This document shows, piece by piece, positions 22,699 through 34,226 of a stretch of DNA of 64,000 nucleotides. Source of the stretch: Alnus glutinosa. Lineage: Eukaryota > Streptophyta > Magnoliopsida > Fagales > Betulaceae. The DNA is taken from the NCBI RefSeq assembly GCF_958979055.1, contig NC_084886.1, forward strand, positions 2,809,001 through 2,873,000, read 5' to 3'. The notes under the pieces are model-generated. The model was not told the origin of the DNA. It saw nothing but the letters and a program-made list of their open reading frames with translations, and did no database searches. The number at the start of each line of letters is the position of its first letter. The first letter of the stretch is position 1. Position numbers and translations under genes: made by a program.

Positions 22699-24101
22699 AT
22701 CAGAGCGAATGCATAGCAGAGGGTTGGGAGGGTGTGACCTGATGGACCACTTAATGCATTGGCATCTACAGCATCTGAGAGAGAAGGAGAGTAGACGGTG
22801 GCACTCGGCTTCGGCACGATGGAGATGAGAGCGAGAGGAGGGTCGAGGGGCAGTGGAATATTTGTGGGCCAAAAAACCAAATCTATATGCTATATTTGGT
22901 GATGGGCTTCATAGTTTGGATTGATTAGGCCCAATAGCCCAGACGCTGGGCCGAAAGACTAGTACCAAAGACTAATACAATATAGTCAGTACTATAGGGA
23001 TGAACGAGAACAGAAATGCTATTGTGACATCGGTGACAAGTATAGCTTTTTTGTGTATAGACAAATATGATCTGTCAGACTGTCACCGTCTCAATCTAAA
23101 ACGGTGCATGTAATTGGATAATCCTCCTCCTTATCCACAGGCTAATCACTTTTCAAAGATATTTTTTCCAAAAAGGTTTTAGTTTGAATATGAAACCAAT
23201 GGAGGAGAAATTTGTGATGGCGATGGAACCAAGGAAACAGTTAAACAGTGAGGGGGAAGGAAAGCCATGTTCCTGTTCTAAAATTTGTGCATACAGTTTA
23301 AGACAAAATTAGAGTCGATAAAAGGGCTCTTGGCTTCGTCTCTAGCGGCTACAAAAATTATATATTAATAAATGTTATAGGTATCAATGATGTTGTCCGG
23401 AGCAAGTGAAAGACAACGTAAGATGTTTGGGTGTATTGTCTTTCAAAGACAAATTATATTGTTATTTTTTTTTGTATACGCAATTTTTTTAAAAATAAAT
23501 TAAATTTTATTTAATTTTTTTTTTTTAATTTTGTTTCAGGAAGTTAAATCATTCAAACATCTTTTTCAATTTTATTTTGCATTGAAATTTGTCTAATAAA
23601 TTATAATTGAATTTAAATTTCAAAAACTCGAACACCTACGGTTTAAAAATGACTAAAATTTAATTCACACATTACTAAAAAGAAATTAGTTGAGTAAATT
23701 AAAGTAATAATCGGATCAAAATGAATTTGAATAGCTGTTGATACCTAACACCTCCCCGCCATCACTCCCACCCAACTCCCTTTTAATTTCTTCGTAGATG
23801 TGGGACAGAACTGACCTTGCCCATATAACAAGACATACTAAGATTGCATTTGTCCTTTACTGGAATGAATAATTGGCAACCTCGGCTTAAAACCAAAATG
23901 ATTGTCTATGTCAAGTTGATGGAATAAAGAGATCAAAATGAAGGACTAAAATATGAATAAAAATACTGATTCATGATATATTAATCATGAAGTGATAGAG
24001 ATTATGATTTTATATATAGTAAAATGAAAACAATAATACATACCCCAACTTATTGTACATGATTCAGAAAACCATACTTAATATAATTAGGAACAGCACT
24101 T

Positions 24102-24368
24102 AGGGTCCGTTTAGATTTGTAATTTCAAAAAATAATTTTTAAAAACGTAATTAAGCATTTGATAAAATCGCAATGTGGTCTTTAAAATCACATATTAGCC
24201 TTTAAAATTTTACGTTTTCAAAAAAAATATACCTTTGATTGCGATTTAAAAAAGCAGTTTTTAAATTACAATTTTTTTAAAAACGTAATTTTTAAACGAT
24301 TCATTTTCTGCAATTTAATTTAAAATCGCATTTTTCATCAACGAAATCGCAATCTCAAATGCACCCTT
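24102..24368. mobile_element. MITE, hAT-like ends
   Basis: It opens AGGGTCCGTTTAGATTTG and closes with the inverted counterpart of AGGGTGCATTTGAGATTG. The interior alternates A/T runs with AACGTAATT and AAAATCGCA motifs in both orientations, typical of short hAT-derived elements in trees. The 8-bp target duplication expected for hAT is not clear, so the superfamily is inferred from the ends. Confidence 0.6.
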
Positions 24369-27300
24369 AATCCAATCAAACTAAATAAAGTTCGATATAA
24401 GTTCTTACTATTCAGGTGAGATTCGTGTAAAATCATCTCAACTTTGATCAATTTTTTTGGTATAAGTTATTTTGAGTAATCTACTATATCCCTGTTATTA
24501 GTCCCTCTTTTTTGGGCAGTGATCCTTGAAAGGGACCCCCTACCCGAGCAGGGACCCCACTCAAACAGGGTTTTTCTGGCCCTCCTCTTTGGTACCTACA
24601 GTGTGATGCACGCCATCATCGCTGACTTTCGTTCTCCTTTTCTTTTTGGCAGATAGTACACTGTGTTGGTCTTCTCAACTGTGCATATCCATTTTGTCTC
24701 ATCCAGTGACGCCTTCACAGAGAGTTTAGACTATTCTTCCGACTTGGAAGTGGAGGGCCATCAACTAGACAAGAATGCCATGGGCCTCCTTCTTCCTCGC
24801 CACTTTTCTTGACCTCTCTTTCTTTGAATTTTCTTTTTCCAAATTTGGGTGCAACCTCCCTTGGTTATAACCCAAGTAGATACTGTGCTCATATTTGTTT
24901 ATTAGAATATATATTTCATATTACGTTGCTAATTTTTCTTTTTATAATAATATTTTAAGCCTCGTATCAACACTAACACGTATTTACAATTTATTAACGC
25001 GTGTCAGCATATAATTAAAAGTCATAAATTTGTTTTCTTAATGGCTAATTTCATATCACACGTATAAATGTCGGCAAGTCGTAAAAGAATTCTACCGCTG
25101 TTCAAACAAATTGCAACTTGGAGAAAGAAGAATATACTCACTGTCACCACCAAGTAAGCACTTGGCAATTTTCTCCCACTTGTTTTCCTCTTGAGAGAAG
25201 AAAGAAAATTCTACAACATTTCCCTTTCATCCAAGCAGAGTGTAATACCAGTTGCGTGGAAAATTCAAAAGCGGCAGATAAGGCTGCTACTTGTATTGGC
25301 TCATAGTTGAGTTGGCCGGGTCAAAATTCAGACACTGAACACTGCCCCCATTAGGTTGGAACTTGGAAGTTTGAACACAACGTAACAACCTTATTGACCA
25401 ATCATATTAGCCTCTTCGTTTGTTGCATTGTTGTTCCTTAGTTGGTCACTTAATTCGGTCGTTCATCAATAACAATGTGCCCCCACGTGGCAGCTCCAAC
25501 TCCACATTGATCATCACAGAGAGGGTGGAGGGTTGGTTTTGTTCCTCTGGCGGCTTGATTTTGACTACCAGGCTTGGATGGTGGATGCCTTCCAAATGGC
25601 ATGAGGCACACGTTTGCTTCTTTATATTAGATAGTTTCATTCATAAAACCATGAGTACGAGTTAATTACCCTTTTTTTCTTTTTTCTTTTTCCTTTTCTT
25701 ATTTGTTTGTCAGGTTTAAAATATTATGCATGTAAAATAAAATTACCCATCTGATGAGCCTTATCGTATCTGAAATTTAAGTAAATGCATTCTTATTCCG
25801 TCCATTCTCTCCGTAGTTGTAGTTCTTATTACTGATCTCAACCTCCTTAACATCTCTAATAAGTTAGTCAAATGTTTCAAAATAATCAAATTTAACTATT
25901 ATGAACGATGTTTTGTCTTAGTATAACAAGTATAATATAATTTTTCCTTCTAGTGTGAATAATGAATAAGCAATTCTACCTATACACTATTTATACTACA
26001 AAAAGTTTTTTATTATTTTATTTATTCATTTTCTTCTTTCACTTTCTCTCTCTCTCTCTCCCCTCTTTTTTTCACACTTTTTCTCACATAAAATAATATT
26101 TAAATAAAATAGGAAGTAAAATAAAGAGTTTGTTGAAGTGTGTATAGAAAAATGAGTAACTAAAGTAGAGAGTTGTACTTTTTCAATAACTACTTTGACT
26201 ATTATTACTGCAGATGCTCAAGTTTAATTCATTCTTGTGTCCCTGTGTTTTTCTTTGTTTGTTTTTCCGCTTTTGATGGGTTGTATTTACCCAGGAAAAA
26301 AAAATAGCACATTTTTTAAGTAAATAAATGATGGAGTTGAAGTTAAAAGGTTTTCTATATATATATATAGTTAATTTTAGAGGTGACTCTTAAAGAGGTA
26401 TGTAATTCCGAGATTCCGAGAGTTGAGTATAAACCTATAAGAAATGTTTGATTTTATTTTTCTACATATTTTTTTGTCTATCTTCATGCAAGAGATATGC
26501 ATGCAGGTACCATATATTCAATGATAAATTTAAAAATAGATGGACAAGAGATGTGTAAGAGTAACACACAATTCTCCTCCACATCTATAAACCTATATGT
26601 AAATTAAAAAAACAATGAGTATGAAACTTGCACTACAAATGAATCAATGTTTGATATTGCCATACCTAGAAATGAATAATGCTATACATCACATTTTTAT
26701 TTAACATTTATCTCATTTTAAAAATGTATATAAAAAAAATATGTGTTTTAAAGACGTATATTACTTATTAGAGTGGATTAAAATAATTTTTTCCAATTAA
26801 TGTTGAGAAAATTTTTATCCAGTAAAATAAAAATGATTTTTTCAATAAATTTTTAAGAGAAATGCTATACAAACTCCAACTTCTACACTCCTTGATGGGC
26901 ACTAAAATTTAACATTAGGTATAAAATTTAATAATGATTCATCCGAAATTCAATGATAATTTTTAAGATTACGTTAAGAGTATGCATTTGAAAGTGTTAA
27001 ACTGAGTAGAACTCTAAAAAAAAAAAAAAATAGAATAGAATAAAAAAAGCATCCTCAATTTTTAATGATTTATATGAATCATATGATAACGAGTGTTTGG
27101 TAAAGAGTGTTAAGTTAAATTTTTTTTTAGTAGTAGTAAAAAATGATTGATGTGATATAAAGTAAAAAAAATTTGTATAAAAAAGTGAAAAAAAAAAATT
27201 ATATTGTAGAGAATTTTTTATTTGAACATTAATAATAATTATTAATGTGATATAAAAAGTGGAAAAAAAAAAAATTAAAGTCGGTTGTTTTCGAAAAAAA

Positions 27301-27384
27301 TAAAAATAAATGAGGGAACGGAGTGTTTGGTAACAAACACCGCAAGGACCCCAACATCAAAGACAGCATCCAGTCGCAGAAGAA

Positions 27385-27390
27385 CACGTG
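27385..27390. promoter_or_regulatory. G-box / ABRE-like motif upstream of MKP1
   Basis: CACGTG within ACACGTGAC lies about 330 bp before the inferred leader splice donor of MKP1. G-boxes bind bZIP and bHLH factors and the ACGTG core is an ABRE. Function here is inference from the motif and its position only. Confidence 0.3.
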
Positions 27391-27717
27391 ACGGTACCTT
27401 CATACGACATCCACACCGAGCGGTGAGCATAGCAGTCGACCCACCTCTAACGTTAAATGACATCACAGGCTTGACATGCATGTCTTAATATGATCATCCC
27501 ATGATGCCGTGGCAGTTTGACCCGTTCTCTCTCTCTCTCTCTCCAGTCCAAAACACTCATTTCATTTCTAATACCAGCCATGAACCCACCCTATTGGCGA
27601 GTCGCTTCAACTCGTTTCCTGTAATTCTCTCTCTCTTTCTCTCTCTCTCTCTAGGGTTTCAAACGTCGGCTACACACACCAAGCGACTCTTCCCCTGGAA
27701 AGAGAGAGATTCTTCGA

Positions 27718-27818
27718 GTAAGTCTCTCTTCAACAATTGCGACTGTATTTAATTAAACCCTTTTATATATCTGTATATTTCTATTGCAATTTACCTCATT
27801 TTCTTCTTATCCCTGTAG
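27718..27818 (+). other. Inferred intron in the MKP1 5' leader
   Basis: A consensus donor (CGA|GTAAGT) at 27718 and a pyrimidine-rich acceptor ending CCCTGTAG at 27818 bracket 101 T-rich bases in the leader. It carries no coding sequence. RNA evidence would be needed to confirm splicing. Confidence 0.45.
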
Positions 27819-28080
27819 TTGAATCAGTAAGCCCCACTACAGCTCAGCTAGGGTTCTTACTGGGTCATATTCGTGTGGGAATTCTCCTCTTCCTTGTCCA
27901 TCTAGATAGATGGTCAAAGGGTTTTAGGTGAGAAAAGTGCCATGGAAGACTGAAAATTCCAATATCAGCTACTTATTTCAAAACACAATTTTGCTTTTGT
28001 TTCTATGAGCTTTCCAGGAATAATCCTTTAATGGGTATCAATCAAATTTTCTAGAGTTGGGTTGTATTTCCTTTTTGAGT

Positions 28081-31000
28081 ATGTTAGGAGAAGAAGATAA
28101 AGACCCTGTGGCCGGTGCTGGTACCCGGAAAACTTATTTCAGGTCGGTCTCATGGGCCGGCCGGTCTCCATCTAAGCCTAACCAAAACTTTAACCCTAAC
28201 CCTAGACCACAACCGAATAGTAAAGTGCGGTCGTGCTTGCCACCACTTCAGCCTCTTTCTATCATCCGGCGGAATGTTGAGGAGTGGCCCAAGGCGGGTT
28301 CTGATGATCTTGGCATATGGCCTAATCCACCCCAAACGCCAAGAGGGGAAGTTAAACCCCTTGAGAATTCGAATTCAGAACAACCCGTGAGAGAATTCCA
28401 GTTTAAGAGGGAGAAGCTCGCATTTTTCGATAAGGAATGCTCGAGAATTGCCGATCATATATACTTAGGAAGCGATGCTGTGGCAAAGAACCGTGACATT
28501 TTGAGGCAGAATGGAATCACCCATGTGCTGAACTGTGTTGGGTTTGTTTCTCCTGAGTACTTCAAGAGTGATCTTGTGTACAAGACACTTTGGTTGCAAG
28601 ACAGCCCATCGGAGGATATTACTAGTATTCTCTATGACGTGTTTGATTACTTTGAAGATGTTCGAGAGCAAGGTGGGCGGGTTCTTGTGCATTGTTGCCA
28701 GGGAGTGTCAAGATCAACCTCTCTGGTTATTGCATACCTCATGTGGAGGGAGGGGCAGAACTTCGAAGAGGCCTTTCAATATGTGAAGGCAGCACGAGGA
28801 GTGACTAACCCAAATATGGGTTTTGCTTGCCAACTTCTGCAGTGCCAGAAGCGAGTACATGCTGTGCCTGCAAGCCCAAATTCTGTGATTAGGATGTATC
28901 GGATGGCCCCTCACTCATCATACGATCCTCTTCATCTTGTACCAAAAATGTTAAGCCATCCGAGTGCACGGGCACTTGACTCTCGTGGAGCATTTGTTGT
29001 GCATGTTCCTTCTGCTATATATGTGTGGACTGGGAAAAACTGCAACTTCGCTTTGTCAAATAGTGCAATGGTTGCTGCCTTTCAGGTAATTCGATATGAA
29101 AGGGCTCAGGGACCAATTGTGAGTATCAAGGAAGGTGAAGAGCCATCAGAATTTTGGGATGCCCTTGCAAGTGGGCAACTCTTAGCCGATGGTTGTGGGA
29201 AAATGGAGGTAAAAAAGGAAGATAACCTGTCTTGCCAAAATGATCCAGATGCTGCGGAAAATCAAGTTGAGGTTAGTGAAAGGAAGGTTGATGATTATGA
29301 TTTGGATTTTGAATTTTTTCACAAGGCACTTGCTGGTGGGGTTGTTCCACCTTTTCCGGTATCAAATACTGGATCGGAAACTTGTCTTCCTGCCAGAGAA
29401 AATGGATGGGGGAGACTGCGGCGGAAGCTTGCTAATGGTTTTATGAAAGAATTGGTCACCTTCTCCAAACTGAACAATGACGGTACTCTATCCGGTGACG
29501 AATCAAATATGATTATAGATACACAGAAAGAAGCAGAAGACCCCGTTTGTCTGATTGAACTTTCACCACCACAGTCACCATCCACCCATCCATGCGGTTC
29601 ACCTGATTCCTTTGACTGTTTCCCAAATAGCAGCCCAGATAGGATAGGGGAAACTTCTAAAGAAGTGGAACACTCTTTTACTCTTACTTATCCTTCCATG
29701 TTACCAACACCTTGTGGTTCGCCAGATTCATTGCCTTGTTCTGTGACTCTTACTGATCCTTACTTTTCACCCACACCTACTGGCGGTTCGCCAGATTCTT
29801 TTTCTTGTTTTCCATGCAGAAGCCCAAAGTTCAGCTCCAAGTCCCCAACACTCTCACCTTCAACATCTGATTACTCCAGTTCATTTACCTTTTCACCATC
29901 ATCTTCTAATTGGTCCGACTTGTCATACTTGTCTTCGCAGCAGCCTTCACCTTCTGGCTGGGAATCTACAGATCTATTTACTCATAAGAATACTTCTTTG
30001 GCAGACAATTCCTGTTTACTTCACAAAGAGACTTCTATTCCTGCAGAGCAGTTTTCTGGCAATCGTACTTTGAAAGTGGCAAATGCTTCTTTTCCATGTA
30101 AAGGAATTTCCCCCTCTATTGCGGAGCGCAGAGGGAGTAATCCCCCACCTCGAATGGTCTTACCCTCAGTTGATGAGTCATCTCAAGTCCCGAAGAATCT
30201 GGTAAGATCATGGTCTTTCTCTCTACCCGACTTAGAGGATGATGTGATGAAGGATGTTGATTGCAACCAGTTCGAGCATGAAGACAATAGAGAAGAGCTT
30301 ATATTTGATACTGGATTTGAATCACATAGTACGATTGAAGATAAGCAAGAGGATGGTAATGAATTTCATCCTGTGTCTGGTGATATGGTTGACAGGGTCG
30401 CAGGATTGAAGACCCCAGTTTTGTTCCAGTGGCCTTCTATGAAAAAAGTGGAGATGCATCCCTTTTGTATTCTTGATTCTAGATCGGTATACATTTTGTT
30501 GGCACCAGATATGAGTTTGGGCGCCAATAATTGTGGAATCTTATTTGTCTGGTTGGGGAGTGAATTTTCGGATGAGAAATGGCATAGTCAAGTGATCGGC
30601 ACTGATGGCAAATGTGGTAATAGCCATCTTCACTGGGAAGCAGTTGGCCGCAACTTGCTTAATCGAATGGATTTACCAATGGATGCCCCTGTACAGGTAA
30701 TGTTTTACCGTGTAGTTAAATTATGTGTTTTGTTATGTGCTTGTTTCATGGCATGGCTTCAATATTCTCTGACATCATGAAAGAGATTACATATATTGTC
30801 TTTTAATTAGGAACTAAAATTCTTATGGTGTGAACAGACAGCTTGGTGAAAAAACTTAACTTTTTGCTTTTATTCCTTGATCAGAATACATACGTGTGTT
30901 CGGGTGGTTTTTCTTTTCTTTTTTGGGAGGGGTGTTTGCTGTGGTACTTATGGAAGGAGGAGAAAATATATAAGAAGCAGAATGGACCTATCAAAAAGGG

Positions 31001-32285
31001 GAAAGCCAGCATGAACACTGCACACTGCATATGTTTATCATCGTTGGATTTTACTCTTTGACGTCATAACCTAGAGGAAAATTGACTTTCATTGTGTGTC
31101 ATATCAATAAAAAGAAGTAAAAAAAGAATGTTGTTATGATATTTGAGGTGACTACTATCAGAAATACAACTTAGTGATGCTGAAGCGACTAGAAGACTTC
31201 TAAGATTTCCAGCGTGATCCAATTGCTCAAAAAGTCTGTTATATGAATCGAGGCTTGGAGATTTTAATTTTAGAGGAGGGGTTGCAAGTAATGATGTCAC
31301 AAACACATGCATCTATGCAGGTGGTGTTTGCTGATGTCCCAAGGAAATTATATTAATGAACTTTCTCTGACTTCAGTTATTGAACCTGTGTATACTCTTT
31401 TTATTTTTTATTTTATTTATTTATTTATGAATTTAAACCTATGTATATCCTCTGGAATAAATAAGCATAAACTAGAAATGCGATAATTGCAGATGTTTTT
31501 TTGATAAGTAGAATTATGTTTTACTGGGGCTTTGGACGAAGGATGGCAGTAGTCGGTTTGGTTAAACAGCCATAAAGACTGAGGAAACATGAAGATGGCA
31601 TTTGAGTCTCTAACATATTTTCCGTCCTATAACTTTTCCTTGCTACTTGATGAATATCTTTGATAATGACCCTGTGTTTCACGTCCGTTGCCTTGTTCCC
31701 TGCTGAAACTGCTATATTACCTAGAATGTGACTATTTTTGGGACATGGAATGGGAAGGGAACAAAGATAAGTAAATTAGGGATCACTAAAAAATTTTCAT
31801 TCCGGATGATGATCCCAGAACATGATTTGTAAGGTAGCAGTGAATTACGGGAAGTTGGTTCTACTGCATAAAATGTGCTACTGATGGAGCAGTAACAGGC
31901 TAACGCAATTACTATCCAGATTCCAGTCTGTAAATAAATAGATAATATAATTTAGCTAGTTGATCTGTTTTTCTTTTAATAGAAACGTATGCTAAATATG
32001 CAAGTCATGATTTGTTATAGAAAAGTAAGCTAAACCTATGGTATATTTGCACTGGAATGTAAAGAAGATGAGTAACCCCTCTCTGTCTATCCATTTCTTG
32101 TGGCTTAGAAAGTATGCAAAAATGCATGTTTATTGTTGCTTGGCTGTCGGTTTGATGTGGTGATCATTTGTTAACAAGATATATGGTATTTGCAGATAAT
32201 AAGAGAAGGTGAAGAGCCAGAGCAGTTTCTAAAACATCTCAGCTGTTTATCATTTCATAAGACACAGGACAGCAGCCACAGTTGA
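28081..32285 (+). CDS. MKP1: MAP kinase phosphatase 1 (dual-specificity phosphatase)
   Basis: MKP1 dephosphorylates stress-activated MAP kinases such as MPK3 and MPK6 in Arabidopsis. Exons 28081-30696 and 32196-32285 join in phase 0 for about 901 residues. The ATG at 28081 (MLGEEDKDPVAGAGTRKTYF) is typical for MKP1; an upstream in-frame TTG is not used. The N-terminus holds PPLQPLSIIRRNVEEWPKAG, a conserved MKP1 block. The phosphatase domain covers about 120-265, with the P-loop HCCQGVSRS and catalytic Cys205. A gelsolin-like region follows (about 290-350, ALDSRGAFVVHVPSAIYVW), then a long Ser/Pro-rich segment with repeated CGSPDS motifs, and a second gelsolin-like segment near the end (MHPFCILDSRSVYILLAPD). 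The last exon adds IIREGEEPEQFLKHLS. It is longer than the Arabidopsis protein (about 784), mainly in the Ser-rich region. It looks intact. Confidence 0.95.
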
Positions 32286-34226
32286 GATTGGTTTGTGGAG
32301 ATGCAACATTAGTCGGTTTAGCCCATGTACGGAATGTCAGAAAGGATCTGTTACCGAATTCGAAAGGTGAGTTGGCATCCCGGGCAGTGCAAGTGAGACT
32401 ATTATCTGCTTGTGTGATGTATGGTGAGGATGTATGTCATTGTTATAGTAAAGCATGTACAGAGAACAAGCCTGCTGTACACTAAAAGGAATTAGAAGTA
32501 AATAATATAAGTTGGAATAAGAAAATCTAGTGTTTTTTTTTTCTTTTTTTTTTTCCTGGTACACTAATAGTTCTGTTCATCTGGCCTTGGGCTTTACCAA
32601 GCACCGAGGGTGTTACTGTTTGGGATGAAATAAGAAGCAAGGCCATCTTTTCTAAAGATCAGATCATCATATCTCGGGGGTCTTCTTTTATAAATAGATA
32701 TTCAGATAAATGATTTTATGTTTGACATAGGCTGCTTATAGAAAATATTGAAATTGCTGAAGATTTCATTCATTCTGTTATGCAGGGGTAAGGAAGGTTT
32801 CAGAAGGTTTTTCCCATACAAGGTTTTGCATATAAAACACTAGTGCAGAAGTTATACACACCTGATGTTTCCCACTTCAAATATTATGGCTACCTTGTTT
32901 GCTTTTTATATGGCCCATAATCTGCAATTTTGATGCCTGATTATAGAGATTAGATTATTTTGAAAAGGCAGGTTTAACATGTACGGGTTCCCTCATCATC
33001 TTTACTCCAGATTTAGCTCAAATGGCAAAGGGGTGTTGTGAGGTTCATGGAGGGAGGTCTTAGACCAAGCGAAGTGGGGGGGGGGGGGGAAAGCCATCCA
33101 ATAAAAGCCGGAGTTCTTGCTTTTGCTACGAAATACGTGTTCAAGTTAGCAGGCCTAGTTCCAGTATCAAGCATAAATCTGGCCGAGTACAACATATTGC
33201 TGGACCAAATTCGTAATCCCTTTTTGTAGAAAGAATAACTAAATTTGGCCTTTTTCTTTTCTTTTCTTTGAAAAGAGTTTCCAGGTCAAACAACTCTAAA
33301 TTGTCCCTTGCTAAGTGTTTGGGCATTTAATTGACCGAGTCTAGACGACACTTCCTAGACTAGGTGCTAATGAGTGGTGTTAGGGATACCATCCCTTTTA
33401 CTAAAGTCAAAAGTCATTTACAAATTAATAATACTGCTTATAATAAGTGAAATAATTAAGTAAAAATTTGATTTATCAATTTCTTTTACTTATTTCACCA
33501 ATTTTGATTTATCACGTCAGTTTGTAAATAAATGATGTAAATGACTATGGTAAAGGTTATACTGCCGAAATCCATAACAAAAAGGGATGGAATAGCCTCT
33601 TGAAACTTGGAAGATCCAAGCTTCTTAGCAGGTCCGCCACTAATTCACAACTACGACCTTAAAAATTACACGTGCCACCTGAATTACCACCTAAGTAGGC
33701 ATGGATAACTTGATTCTATTTCAAATTATAACAAGTGACAGGCACGGTAATAAACTATTTATAGCGAATATTGATTTAGATTATTCTCAGGAAAAGGAAA
33801 AAAAAAAACACTTTCCGGTCGTTCAAATGTTCAAGTTTGATATGCACGTGAGAAATTTCTAAGACGGGGCAATAAATCAGCTAAGGGCCTTAAACCACAG
33901 TTCATTATATTTACACACTTCCTGCCTTCCTGGGCCAACTCAGGTCTAATAGGTAACAAAAGGCCGAGAAGGATTGATCGATGTAAGAAAATTTCCACAA
34001 GGCGGCTTCTACTTTAGACTATTTTTACCTACCCTTCAGTATGGCAGGTAAAATTGGCCACCTCTCTGTACAAAAAAGCTTAATAGCCTTTGGTAGACCT
34101 TGTGGCCTTTAATTACATAAACCGATTATGATATTCTTTCACATTTCTCAAAATCTCCCAAACCATGGAGAGGTGAATCTCTTTGACAGGAAAACCGCAG
34201 ATAATTGCCCGTGCTGGTAGCATTTC
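32286..34226. other. Convergent interval between MKP1 and coilin 3' ends
   Basis: This contains the probable 3' UTRs of both genes. A run of about 13 G bases lies at 33077-33089, and a loose inverted repeat lies at about 33371-33565. No coding sequence is supported. Confidence 0.45.
33371..33565. repeat. Imperfect inverted repeat, possible MITE relic
   Basis: GTTAGGGATACCATCCC...CTAAAGTCAAAAGTCATTTAC on the left is loosely mirrored by the reverse complement of GTAAATGACTATGGTAAAGG...ATCCATAAC on the right, and AATAAGTGAAATAATTAAG is mirrored by CTTATTTCACC near the centre. The match is weak enough that the element may be old or the pairing accidental. Confidence 0.35.

Larger units (their letters stand above)
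22699..28080. other. Intergenic region between divergent PPR and MKP1 genes, plus MKP1 leader
   Basis: A+T-rich DNA with no supportable gene. It includes a hAT-like MITE at 24102-24368, a small-repeat-rich stretch at 26040-27260 with AATGCTATACA-type motifs (26683 and 26860) recalling the ends of the MITE family at 40373 and 51494, and the MKP1 promoter and leader at about 27300-28080. The leader has two CT-repeat tracts (27523-27543, 27627-27652), a CTAGGGTTT telo-box near 27652 and an inferred leader intron. Confidence 0.45.

Noticed and set aside
28186-28206. TAACCCTAACCCTAG, telomere-like
   Set aside because: It lies within MKP1 coding sequence and encodes NPNPR; two units only, no telomeric meaning.
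31494-31509. T-run plus GATAAGTA in the MKP1 intron, like an L1 tail
   Set aside because: The flanks share only about 7 bases, too few to call a target duplication.
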